DNA of 9,315 bases from CAYZBF01 sp964476585 (GTDB lineage: Bacteria > Hydrothermota > UBA3072). Where the stretch lies: assembly GCA_964476585.1 (NCBI GenBank), contig CAYZBF010000042.1, positions 1-9,315 of the forward strand. Reading direction: 5' to 3'. Below the pieces are notes generated by a model. It was not told where the DNA came from and searched no databases. It worked only from the letters and a program-made list of their open reading frames with translations. Each line of letters begins with the position of its first letter. The stretch's first letter is position 1. The position numbers were made by a program, and so were the translations under genes. Below, one piece after another: positions 1 through 6,892 of this stretch.

Positions 1-5
1 TATAT

Positions 6-50
6 CCTCCTTTCTCTTTTCCATACTATATATTTGGTAAAAAAAGTCAA
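6..50 (-). promoter_or_regulatory. Divergent promoter and ribosome binding site for a gene beyond the left edge
   Basis: Read on the minus strand, TTGACT (50-45) is followed after 16 bases by TAGTAT (28-23). TATAGT at 30-25 is the alternative -10, but only 14 bases away. Next comes a strong Shine-Dalgarno sequence, AAAGGAGG (13-6), with 5 bases left before the window ends. Its start codon should therefore lie just outside. This implies a gene divergent from the flippase pair, sharing the intergenic region 14-211. The gene itself cannot be seen. Confidence 0.5.
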
Positions 51-146
51 TACTGAGAACTCTGTACTGATATGGTATATTTCGGGCAGGATACCTTCAA
101 AACTTGATATGGATTCCACCAGTAGATATCTAACGAAATGATAGTC

Positions 147-174
147 TTGTCTTTTTTTTCTTTTTTCTTATTAT
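147..174 (+). promoter_or_regulatory. Putative promoter of the flippase gene pair
   Basis: TTGTCT (147-152, 4 of 6 to the -35 consensus) and TATTAT (169-174, 5 of 6 to the -10 consensus) are 16 bases apart, with an almost pure pyrimidine spacer. Transcription would start near 181, leaving a leader of about 30 bases that carries the ribosome binding site at 196-203. Prediction from hexamer match and position only. Confidence 0.4.
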
Positions 175-211
175 CTCGTTATGCTAAAAAATATTAAGGG
201 GAGTGCTTAAG

Positions 212-1255
212 ATGGCTACTCTGAACAATAGAATAAAAGGAGGACTAAAACTAGCCATTGCTTTTGTAGTTGTGACAATGGTTGCACTTCTTATATTCAC
301 CGCCAGCAGAGAAACTGTTGAGGCTCTGGGCAAAATAAACCCATTTTATCTAATTATTGCTTTGGCCTTCTGGGCTATTTATCTTTTATTTGATGCTTTC
401 CGAATTTCCCTTTTAACACATGGGGTAACAGGAGAATGGAGAAGCATAAAAACAGGGTTTGAAGTGCTCCTTACGGGTACTTTCCTTGCAGCAGTAACAC
501 CTTTTCAGACAGGAGGACTTCCTGTTCAGCTTTATATATTGAAAAGAGAAGGAATACCATGGGGTAAAGGGACCCTCATTATCCTCCTCAGAGGTGTTTT
601 CTTTGCCATCATGATGATAACCCTGCTGCCTATACTTCTTCCAATACTTGCAAGAGAGTCAAGTGTTACATCTATTCGGATTCTTTCCAGATACAGTATG
701 GTTATTTATATCGTAATGATTGCCATATTTGCATTTATATTAATCAAGCCGGAATTAATCAAGCGTTTTATCTATAGGATAACACTACGAAGGGGGAAAA
801 GGACGAAAACAACCAGATGGACATACAAGGTGTTTAAGGAAATCGAGGAGATGAAAGATGGATTCTGGCGTTTTTCTGTTGAGAAGAAATGGCATTCTAT
901 AGCAAGCTTTTTCCTGACTTTTATTACATATGCACCATATTATTTTATTGCTCCTTTCTTGCTACGGGGTTTAGGACTCAACATTTCCTTCCCAAAAGCT
1001 GCTTTCCTCCAGTTAGTTGTAACTCTCTTCACTTTCTTTTCGCCGACTCCGGGAGCAACCGGTGTCTCCGAGGGGGGATTTGCAATACTCTTTTCACCCA
1101 TCGTGGCAAAGCATCTACTCGGAGTTTTTACAATACTATGGAGATTTTTCACCTTTTACCTGACAGCAATTATCGGTGGAGTTGTTACTCTCAAGGTTTT
1201 AAAATTGGGAGGAATGGAATTTGAAAAAAAGCAAGTTCAACAGGAAGAGTCTTAA
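212..1255 (+). CDS. Flippase-like integral membrane protein, LPG_synthase_TM/UPF0104 family (first of tandem pair)
   Basis: A polytopic inner-membrane protein of 347 residues from the family typified by the N-terminal half of MprF (Pfam LPG_synthase_TM). Members are thought to move lipids across the membrane or are uncharacterised; the substrate here is unknown. Hydrophobic segments lie roughly at residues 12-30, 43-62, 83-97, 122-146, 160-178, 228-250, 262-277 and 300-328, with a basic loop at 186-206. Family motifs are TPFQTGG (96-102) followed by PVQLY, LLRGLG (250-255) and PTPGATG...EGG (278-289). I chose ATG 212 because AAGGGGAG (196-203) sits 8 bases upstream. A GTG at 203 is in frame but lies on top of that site. 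The last 35 bases overlap the downstream paralogue, indicating co-translation. No MprF-type aminoacyl-transferase domain follows, so this is not a full lysyl-PG synthase. Confidence 0.85.
   Translation: MATLNNRIKGGLKLAIAFVVVTMVALLIFTASRETVEALGKINPFYLIIALAFWAIYLLFDAFRISLLTHGVTGEWRSIKTGFEVLLTGTFLAAVTPFQTGGLPVQLYILKREGIPWGKGTLIILLRGVFFAIMMITLLPILLPILARESSVTSIRILSRYSMVIYIVMIAIFAFILIKPELIKRFIYRITLRRGKRTKTTRWTYKVFKEIEEMKDGFWRFSVEKKWHSIASFFLTFITYAPYYFIAPFLLRGLGLNISFPKAAFLQLVVTLFTFFSPTPGATGVSEGGFAILFSPIVAKHLLGVFTILWRFFTFYLTAIIGGVVTLKVLKLGGMEFEKKQVQQEES
1208..1213 (+). promoter_or_regulatory. Internal ribosome binding site that fixes a TTG start
   Basis: GGGAGG lies inside the 3' end of the first flippase gene, 7 bases before TTG 1221. 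It decides the start of the second flippase gene: the next in-frame methionine is at residue 75, past the first two membrane segments. Confidence 0.65.
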
Positions 1256-2249
1256 AAAAGGCATTCGTCTTTTCCTTTTTATTTCATTTATAACCATTAC
1301 AGTGGTTCTTATTTTTACAATAAGCAAAGAGACTAAAGAAGAATTGAAATTGATCTCTCCATTATTTCTTATTCTAACACTCCTAAGTGTTTTTCTTCGT
1401 TTTCTTTTTGATATATGGAGACTCAGGTATATCGTAAAGGCTATGGGTATGGAGCTAAGCTGGATGGGAGCTTTCTATTTTACCTTTGGTGGTTTATTCC
1501 TTGGGGGTATTACCCCCATGCAACTTGGAGGTATACCTCTTCAGTTATATATTTGCAGACGTGAAAACATACCATTTCCAGAGGGTAGTGCTGCAATATT
1601 TACCCGTGGTATGTTATCAGCATTTGTATTGCCATTTCTTATTCCTTTTATGTTTTATTATCGTACCCTCCTGACCTCAGGCTGGATTCAGGGAGTCGTT
1701 AAGTATCTCAGTATACTTTATGGTTTGATGGCCATTTTCCTTCTTATTATTCTTACGAAGACCCCCTGGATAACAGAACACTTCAAGGGTAAATTTGTAG
1801 AAGGGATTGTCAGGTTTAAGGAAATTTTCAGGAGGGAATTTGTGAAAAGAAAGATTCCGTTCCTCAAAGCCTATGGTATTACCTGGCTTTCTCTCATCTT
1901 TTATTTTTTAACAGCACCACTCCTTTTGCGTGGTTTAGGTATAGATGCACCATTTCTTGAGACAACTATTCTCCAGGTTATTCTTACCTACGCGCTGAAC
2001 TTTATGCCCACACCTGGAGCGAGTGGTTTTGCAGAAGGTGGGGCCTATACATTGTTCTATCATTTAATGCCGAGGGCAGTCTTAGGGATATATGTGATAC
2101 TCTGGCGATTCTTTACAGGTTACATTGGAATTATTGTGGGGGGTGTTGCACTCTCAAAGTTATTTGCAGGTACGGACAGTAATGGAAGTATTGTATTTAA
2201 TACTGAAGGGCATAGAAATTCTTTAGATGAACAGAGTGATGAAGTCTAA
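1221..2249 (+). CDS. Flippase-like integral membrane protein, LPG_synthase_TM/UPF0104 family (second of tandem pair)
   Basis: A 342-residue paralogue of the preceding protein with the same layout: basic N terminus, hydrophobic segments near 16-33, 46-65, 84-98, 124-146, 160-178, 218-238, 248-262 and 286-312, and a charged loop at 185-212. Shared signatures are TPMQLGG (98-104) with PLQLY, LLLRGLG (234-240), PTPGASG...EGG (263-274) and the ILWRFFTGY block near 293. The polar 30-residue tail (315-342) is absent from the first copy. The start is TTG 1221, supported by GGGAGG 7 bases upstream, and overlaps the first gene by 35 bases in another frame. The pair looks like an old tandem duplication, well diverged, so the two may differ in substrate or act as a heteromer (inference). 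The specific function is unknown. Confidence 0.85.
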   Translation: MKKSKFNRKSLKKGIRLFLFISFITITVVLIFTISKETKEELKLISPLFLILTLLSVFLRFLFDIWRLRYIVKAMGMELSWMGAFYFTFGGLFLGGITPMQLGGIPLQLYICRRENIPFPEGSAAIFTRGMLSAFVLPFLIPFMFYYRTLLTSGWIQGVVKYLSILYGLMAIFLLIILTKTPWITEHFKGKFVEGIVRFKEIFRREFVKRKIPFLKAYGITWLSLIFYFLTAPLLLRGLGIDAPFLETTILQVILTYALNFMPTPGASGFAEGGAYTLFYHLMPRAVLGIYVILWRFFTGYIGIIVGGVALSKLFAGTDSNGSIVFNTEGHRNSLDEQSDEV

Positions 2250-2264
2250 TAGCCAGATATGTTC

Positions 2265-2285
2265 TGGGTTTTAAGATCAAACCCA
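2265..2285 (+). terminator. Weak stem-loop after the flippase pair
   Basis: TGGGTTT (2265-2271) and AAACCCA (2279-2285) form a 7-bp stem with a 7-base loop, 15 bases after the second flippase stop. No run of T follows, so it is at best a weak or factor-assisted terminator or a 3'-end stabiliser. Confidence 0.25.
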
Positions 2286-2291
2286 AATCTC

Positions 2292-2319
2292 TTGACAACT
2301 TCAAGTAACATATTATATT
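2292..2319 (+). promoter_or_regulatory. Putative promoter of the FmdB-type gene
   Basis: A perfect TTGACA (2292-2297) is separated by 16 bases from TATATT (2314-2319). The predicted mRNA start near 2326 leaves a short leader with the strong site GGGGAGG (2331-2337) just before the ATG at 2342. This suggests the small zinc-ribbon gene can be expressed independently of the flippase pair. Confidence 0.5.
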
Positions 2320-2341
2320 TCATTAAGAATGGGGAGGATTA

Positions 2342-2587
2342 ATGCCCACTTATGAATATGAATGTTTGAAGTGTAGTTATAGATTCGAGGAATCCCAGGG
2401 AATAAAAGATGAACCCTTAAAGAAGTGTCCGAAATGTGGAGGTAAGGTTAAGAGGCTCATAGGAACAGGAACGGGTATAATATTTAAGGGTAAAGGTTTC
2501 TATCATACAGATTATAAATTGCGTGAGAATAAAAAGGATGATAAAAAAGTAGATAAGAAAGAAGATAATAAAGGAAAGGATGAATGA
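2342..2587 (+). CDS. FmdB-type zinc-ribbon protein
   Basis: An 81-residue protein that opens with the family hallmark MPTYEYEC. It carries two CxxC pairs, C8/C11 and C29/C32, which would bind one zinc ion in a rubredoxin-like zinc ribbon. The family is named after FmdB, proposed to regulate formamidase expression in Methylophilus. Most members are small and have no proven role, so 'regulatory' should not be taken literally. After the glycine-rich stretch GTGTGIIFKGKGFYHTDY (41-58), which is typical of the family, the last 23 residues are almost entirely Lys, Asp, Glu and Asn and probably disordered. The start is secure: GGGGAGG lies 4 bases upstream of the ATG. The gene sits alone between two predicted promoters, so there is no strong functional link to its neighbours. 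Confidence 0.88.
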   Translation: MPTYEYECLKCSYRFEESQGIKDEPLKKCPKCGGKVKRLIGTGTGIIFKGKGFYHTDYKLRENKKDDKKVDKKEDNKGKDE

Positions 2588-2611
2588 GATCTAAAAGGTT
2601 AACTTTAGATC
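2588..2611 (+). terminator. Stem-loop directly after the FmdB stop codon
   Basis: GATCTAAA (2588-2595) and TTTAGATC (2604-2611) form a perfect 8-bp stem around the loop AGGTTAAC, starting on the base after the stop codon. It is followed by CTTTAAACA rather than a T run, so intrinsic termination would be weak. The loop and part of the left arm are also complementary to 2650-2660, inside the next gene. Confidence 0.35.
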
Positions 2612-2632
2612 CTTTAAACAGTGTAATATAAT
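2604..2632 (+). promoter_or_regulatory. Putative promoter of the tricorn gene, giving a leaderless mRNA
   Basis: A consensus -10 box TATAAT (2627-2632) has TTTAGA (2604-2609, 4 of 6) 17 bases upstream. Transcription would begin around 2639, essentially at the ATG at 2641. There is no Shine-Dalgarno-like purine run between 2612 and 2640. Both facts fit a leaderless transcript. The -35 match is weak and overlaps the right arm of the preceding stem-loop. Confidence 0.45.
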
Positions 2633-2640
2633 ATGAATTG

Positions 2641-5600
2641 ATGATAATAGTTAACCTTTTTATCTTTCTTGTTGGTACACAAATATATAATATTTCTTAT
2701 CCTGCATTATCCCCTACTGGCAGCGAGATATCATTTTCCTGTTTTGGAGATATCTGGATTGTTGATTCTGATGGTGGAAGAGCTAACCGTCTTACTGTTT
2801 CAAACAGTTATGAGAGTATCTCCAGGTGGTCACCTGATGGAGAGTGGATAGCATTTGAGAGCGATGAGTGGGGTAATGATGACATCTTTGTCGTTCCTGT
2901 AATTGAGAGCCTTCCACCAAAGAGACTCGCCTATTATTCTACCTATGATCGCCTCTTAGGCTGGACGCCTGACAGTAGAAAAGTCCTCTTCAGGTCGCAG
3001 AGAAATACACCACTGGGTGTTGTATACGGTGTAAGCCTTTCAGGAGAAACTCCTCGTAAATTCCTGGATTTCGACCTAATCTCGATTGATTTCATATCAC
3101 GAGATACGCTTTTATATTCAAGGGGGGCAACTAATTGGTGGAGAAAAAAATATAAGGGTCCTGCCAGCCGGGATATATGGATAAAAATACTCCCTGATGG
3201 AGATTCAAGGAGGTTAGTCGAGTTTGAAGGACGAGACGCATATCCTATGTTTTCTCCTTTTACTCGGAAGATATATTTCCTCTCCAACAGGGGTCCGAAT
3301 AATATAAATAATATATGGAAGATGAACATCGATGGTAAGGCTTCAGAACAGGTGACTCGGTTTGAAGAGGAGATACACTTTCCATCCATATCCGAAGACG
3401 GACGAATTATTGCTTTTACCTCCCTGGGAATTCTATATACGTTAAACCTTGAAGTAGAGGATGTAAAGAAGGTTCCTGTAAAAATACCAATGGCTTATAA
3501 AAATGCAAATGAGGAATTTCAAAAATTTAGTGGAGAAGTAAGCGAATTTGCAATTTCTCCAGATGAGAAAGAAATTGCCTTTGTAATACATGGAGAGATA
3601 TTTGTTGGAGAATTGAAGGATAATGGAAAAATAGACAACATAAAGCAGATTACACATACACCTGCATTGGAAAAGGATATCTCATGGCATCCAGAGAAAG
3701 AGAAGCTCATTTTTTCTTCCCTTCGTGATGGTGATTTTGATATTTATATAACAAAACCGCAAAGGGAAGAAAAATTCTATAAGGGTTTATCCTTTGAAAC
3801 TAAAAAGATTCTGGATACAGAAGAAACAGAATACAGACCAATCTATTCTCCAGATGGAGAGAAGATATCGTATCTTAAGAGCCATGGACAACTGTGGGTG
3901 ATGAATAAGAATGGAAAGAAAAGAGTGCCCATCACCGAAGAAAGAGATGTTCAATGGGTAGATTGGGCCCCTGATTCTAGATGGATTGCCTTCAGTAGAA
4001 CAGCCCTGGAATGGAGAGAGGATATATTTGTTGTTCCTCTGGACCATAGAGCAAAACCCATAAACATCAGTAACCATCCAAACGATGATTATAAGCCGAT
4101 GTGGAGTAGCGATGGAAGAAGAATTGCCTATGCTTCTCGTGATAATATTGGTAATCTGTGGATAAAATATGTGTTTTTATATAAGGAAGATGAGGATAAG
4201 GATAGGAAATACTGGGAAGAGAATCTGGATTCACTTAAAGCCCCTGAGATGATTGAGATAGATTTTCTTGATATAGAAGACAGGATTCATACAATCACAA
4301 AGGTTCAGGCAGGATATTATTATATAGCACAATCTCCAGGGGGAGATAGATTTGCTTTCCGAAGTGAAAATCTAGGTAATGATGATGTCTGGACCGTTGA
4401 TTTATTCGGAGACGAACTCCTCCAGTTAACGAAAAGCAATGTAAAACCCAAACAAATTTACGTCTCAAGAGATGCTGAAAATGTGTACTATCTTTCTGAG
4501 AGAGGGAATATAGGGGTTGTTTCTATTGAATCTCCAAATCCGAAAATCCTTTCTTTCGGTGTTGAAATGAAAATAGATAGAATTAAAGAGCAAGAGGAGA
4601 CCTTTAAAGAGGCATGGTGGGTAATTCATGATGGTTTCTATGATAGTGATTATCATGGAATAAACTGGGAAAAGATGAAGGATAAATATATTGATTTAGC
4701 TATGTCTTCTAGAGCTATAAGGGAGTTTCACTCAGCGGTCCAGATGATGTTGGGTGAACTGAATGCTTCCCATTTAGGGATATGGAAGACCCCTCGTGAT
4801 AGAGAAATAACCGGGCGTATTGGGATAATTCCTGACCCTGGATATAATGGGGAGGGGGTGAGAATAAAGGAAGTTATCCCCGGGAGTCCAGCAACGCAGG
4901 AGAGTGTATCTCTAAGTAAGGGTGAAGTTATTATTTCAATAAATAGTGAGGAGATTGGAAGGGAAAACTACTACAGTTTCCTCCGAAGAACAGCAGGTAA
5001 TGATATTTTGGTAACTACCAATAAGAAAGAAGTTAAAGTGAAACCAGTTACTCCAGGCAGGATTAGAGAATTAATATGGAAGGATTGGGAACGAAGGAAT
5101 CGAGAATGGGTTGATAGGAAAAGCAACGGAAGGATTGGATATCTTTATATCTCTTCTATGGGTGATTATAATCTTAAGAAATTCGAATCCGACCTTTATA
5201 AGGAGATGGATAAAGAAGGACTCATTATAGATATCCGGTATAACGGTGGTGGTAATATACACGATGAGCTTCTCAATATACTCAGAAGAACTACATATGG
5301 CTATTCAAAGGAGAGGGATGAGGAAGACATGACTCCTTCTTCTGCATTCAAGTGGGATAAACCCACAGTGCTTCTAATTAACGAAAACTGTTATTCTGAT
5401 GCTGAGATATTTCCCATGGGATTCAAGGAATTAAATCTGGGTACATTAGTTGGAGTGCCTACATTCGGAGCAGTTATAGGAACCCATGATCTTACGCTGA
5501 TGGATGGTTCTACATTCAGGCAGCCTTCTAATGGTTGGTATCGCGTAACTGGCAAAAACCTTGAGAATAATCCGATTTATCCTGATATTCTCATCTTTAA

Positions 5601-5673
5601 CCCTCCAGAGCAGGATGGTAAGGTTCCTGATGACCAACTAAAAGGAGCTCTTCGGGTTCTAATCGAGAAGTAA
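2641..5673 (+). CDS. Tricorn-type protease, S41 family serine peptidase with two beta-propellers
   Basis: A 1010-residue homologue of tricorn peptidase, which in Thermoplasma trims short peptides produced by the proteasome. In bacteria it probably serves general peptide turnover. Residues 1-18 are hydrophobic but lack basic residues and an obvious cleavage site. Thirteen PD40-like blades follow, reading as a six-bladed propeller (about 19-290) and a seven-bladed one (about 300-640). A helical C1 domain (about 650-722) carries S710-H711, a PDZ domain spans about 725-800, and the S41 core (about 829-1005) has RxNxGG at 866-870, the nucleophile S919 with D920, and E975. By motif these match the tricorn set S745-H746, S965-D966 and E1023, so the enzyme should be active. 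Length is close to the archaeal 1071. TTG 2638 is the only other start; an in-frame TAA at 2629 rules out anything longer. Confidence 0.92.
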   Translation: MIIVNLFIFLVGTQIYNISYPALSPTGSEISFSCFGDIWIVDSDGGRANRLTVSNSYESISRWSPDGEWIAFESDEWGNDDIFVVPVIESLPPKRLAYYSTYDRLLGWTPDSRKVLFRSQRNTPLGVVYGVSLSGETPRKFLDFDLISIDFISRDTLLYSRGATNWWRKKYKGPASRDIWIKILPDGDSRRLVEFEGRDAYPMFSPFTRKIYFLSNRGPNNINNIWKMNIDGKASEQVTRFEEEIHFPSISEDGRIIAFTSLGILYTLNLEVEDVKKVPVKIPMAYKNANEEFQKFSGEVSEFAISPDEKEIAFVIHGEIFVGELKDNGKIDNIKQITHTPALEKDISWHPEKEKLIFSSLRDGDFDIYITKPQREEKFYKGLSFETKKILDTEETEYRPIYSPDGEKISYLKSHGQLWVMNKNGKKRVPITEERDVQWVDWAPDSRWIAFSRTALEWREDIFVVPLDHRAKPINISNHPNDDYKPMWSSDGRRIAYASRDNIGNLWIKYVFLYKEDEDKDRKYWEENLDSLKAPEMIEIDFLDIEDRIHTITKVQAGYYYIAQSPGGDRFAFRSENLGNDDVWTVDLFGDELLQLTKSNVKPKQIYVSRDAENVYYLSERGNIGVVSIESPNPKILSFGVEMKIDRIKEQEETFKEAWWVIHDGFYDSDYHGINWEKMKDKYIDLAMSSRAIREFHSAVQMMLGELNASHLGIWKTPRDREITGRIGIIPDPGYNGEGVRIKEVIPGSPATQESVSLSKGEVIISINSEEIGRENYYSFLRRTAGNDILVTTNKKEVKVKPVTPGRIRELIWKDWERRNREWVDRKSNGRIGYLYISSMGDYNLKKFESDLYKEMDKEGLIIDIRYNGGGNIHDELLNILRRTTYGYSKERDEEDMTPSSAFKWDKPTVLLINENCYSDAEIFPMGFKELNLGTLVGVPTFGAVIGTHDLTLMDGSTFRQPSNGWYRVTGKNLENNPIYPDILIFNPPEQDGKVPDDQLKGALRVLIEK

Positions 5674-5685
5674 GATAATTCTCCT

Positions 5686-6474
5686 ATGCCTCTTATCATA
5701 TTCTTTAGTGTAATCCTTTTTCTCTATTTATCTTATAAATATTACGAACACAAAAATATCTATATGCCAGAGAGGGACTTTATAGCAACACCGGAGGATT
5801 TTGGTATTGAATTTGAGGATATAAAATTTTCTTCAAGAGATAAGGTCCTGCTCCACGGGTGGTTTATAAAGGGATTAAAGGATAACGTTATCCTGTTCTT
5901 ACACGGTAACAAGTATAATATATCATACCCACTTCCATATATTGAGATGTTAAATCAACTCGGGTATAACGTATTCATTTTTGATTATAGAGGATATGGT
6001 AAGAGCAATGGTATTCCAACAGAAAGGGGGCTCTATCAGGATGCACTGGGTGCTTATGATTTTTTAGTGGATAGGGGATATAGAGGAGATGGTATAATTC
6101 TGTTTGGTCGTTCCCTTGGAGGGGCTGTTGCTATATATATAGCGGGGAAGGTAGAAGTAAGAGGATTAATCGTGGATAGTAGCTTTACATCCATGTATGA
6201 CTTAAGTTATGACGTATTTGGGTTTCATTTTCCTCGCTACTTGATATCCAACCATTATGAGTCAATAGAGAGAATAAAGAATATAAAAATACCCAAACTG
6301 ATTATTCATAGTATAGAAGATGAATTAGTACCCTTCTATCATGGGAAAAAGCTTTTTGAATCTGCCTCTTCTCCAAAGGAGTTCTTAAGAATACATGGTT
6401 CTCATCTCACCTCATTTAATGATTCAAAAGACCTTTATGTTGATAAGATTAAGCGTTTCTTAAATAGTTTATGA
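5686..6474 (+). CDS. Membrane-anchored alpha/beta hydrolase (BEM46/ABHD13-like)
   Basis: A 262-residue serine hydrolase. Residues 1-18 form one hydrophobic anchor, followed by YMPERDFIATPEDFGI, the usual entry to this family. HGN (73-75) supplies the oxyanion region, FDYRGYGKSNG follows, and the nucleophile elbow GRSLG places Ser143. Asp212 (IEDELVP) and His240 (GSHL) complete the triad. The family includes esterases, thioesterases and peptidases of broad specificity, so the substrate cannot be named. The gene starts 12 bases after the tricorn stop and lacks a clear Shine-Dalgarno site, which suggests translational coupling to that gene. Orientation of the anchor is uncertain because basic and acidic residues are mixed just after it. 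A joint role in peptide or amino-acid ester breakdown is only inferred from adjacency. Confidence 0.85.
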   Translation: MPLIIFFSVILFLYLSYKYYEHKNIYMPERDFIATPEDFGIEFEDIKFSSRDKVLLHGWFIKGLKDNVILFLHGNKYNISYPLPYIEMLNQLGYNVFIFDYRGYGKSNGIPTERGLYQDALGAYDFLVDRGYRGDGIILFGRSLGGAVAIYIAGKVEVRGLIVDSSFTSMYDLSYDVFGFHFPRYLISNHYESIERIKNIKIPKLIIHSIEDELVPFYHGKKLFESASSPKEFLRIHGSHLTSFNDSKDLYVDKIKRFLNSL

Positions 6475-6492
6475 GTAATATTTTTTATTACT
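6474..6492 (+). terminator. AT-only stem-loop after the hydrolase gene
   Basis: AGTAATA (6474-6480) and TATTACT (6486-6492) can pair around a TTTTT loop, starting at the last base of the stop codon. It is thermodynamically weak and no T run follows. It abuts the left end of the inverted-repeat element, so it may instead be part of that boundary. Confidence 0.25.
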
Positions 6493-6550
6493 AAAATAGA
6501 TGTCACATTCTAATGCAAATTTATGTCATATTTACATATCTTATTCGGAC

Positions 6551-6579
6551 TTCCTATTCGATAAAGACGCGGTCAATTT
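6551..6579 (+). repeat. 29-nt repeat unit, copy A
   Basis: Starts TTCCTATTCGATAAAGACGC and ends GTCAATTT. It matches copy B (6659-6687) at 25 of 29 positions, in the same orientation and 108 bases apart. Both contain GACGCNGTC and lead straight into a hairpin (6571-6600 for this copy). Confidence 0.7.
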
Positions 6580-6600
6580 CCGAAAGCAGAGGAAATTGCC
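6571..6600 (+). repeat. Hairpin following copy A
   Basis: CAATTTCC (6574-6581) pairs with GGAAATTG (6591-6598). One bulged T then allows GG (6571-6572) to pair with CC (6599-6600). The loop is GAAAGCAGA. Confidence 0.55.
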
Positions 6601-6658
6601 ACTTGGCGCTCAGATATATTTAGAAAATTAGATATAATAAAAGTTTATAACTTCGACC

Positions 6659-6687
6659 TTCCTGTTAGACAAAGACGCTGTCAATTT
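6659..6687 (+). repeat. 29-nt repeat unit, copy B
   Basis: Starts TTCCTGTTAGACAAAGACGC and ends GTCAATTT, with four substitutions from copy A. ATTTTC (6684-6689) and GAAAAT (6697-6702) follow as a shorter, less perfect hairpin, so the unit-plus-hairpin design is retained while the arm sequence has drifted. Confidence 0.7.
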
Positions 6688-6723
6688 TCCCACCGTGAAA
6701 ATCGCAGCTCGCTCTCGGATCTA

Positions 6724-6770
6724 CCCCGTGGAATAGAGTGCATTGAAGCCAGATTTCTTATTCCACGGGG
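6724..6770 (+). repeat. Hairpin HP1 of a matched pair
   Basis: CCCCGTGGAATA (6724-6735) and TATTCCACGGGG (6759-6770) form a perfect 12-bp stem with a 23-base loop. The loop shares the pattern GA..GCA..GAAG....ATTTCT with HP2. No T run follows, so it is not an ordinary terminator. Confidence 0.8.
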
Positions 6771-6814
6771 CGAGCTCTCGTTCGAAAAAACATCTCACGA
6801 ACCATGGCCGCCTG

Positions 6815-6860
6815 CCCCGTGTAATAGACAGCAACGAAGTGAATTTCTTATTACACGGGG
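6815..6860 (+). repeat. Hairpin HP2 of a matched pair
   Basis: CCCCGTGTAATA (6815-6826) and TATTACACGGGG (6849-6860) form a perfect 12-bp stem with a 22-base loop. Compared with HP1 one base pair has switched on both sides (G6731-C6763 becomes T6822-A6853), a compensatory change that argues for selection on the fold. Confidence 0.8.
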
Positions 6861-6872
6861 TAAATCCTCCGA

Positions 6873-6892
6873 GACGCTTTCCTGAATAGGAA
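6873..6892 (-). repeat. Inverted partial copy of the 29-nt unit
   Basis: On the minus strand this reads TTCCTATTC, then AGG, then AAAGCGTC. The first nine bases are identical to copy A, and AAAG sits at the same distance; the match fades beyond it. Being inverted relative to copies A and B, it makes the element roughly symmetrical about its hairpin core. Confidence 0.5.

Noticed and set aside
61..130. Operator-like repeats in the left intergenic region (GATATGG twice; GGTAT...ATACC)
   Set aside because: The direct repeats are only 7 bases and the dyad has 5-bp arms, which is expected by chance in sequence of this composition.
2943..3389. A 148-codon minus-strand frame opposite the tricorn gene
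   Set aside because: It lies entirely within a conserved propeller-coding region on the other strand, with no start signal and no domain.
6724..6860. HP1 and HP2 as intrinsic terminators or a CRISPR-like array
   Set aside because: No T run follows either stem, and two palindromic units with similar loops lack the equal repeats and unique spacers of CRISPR.
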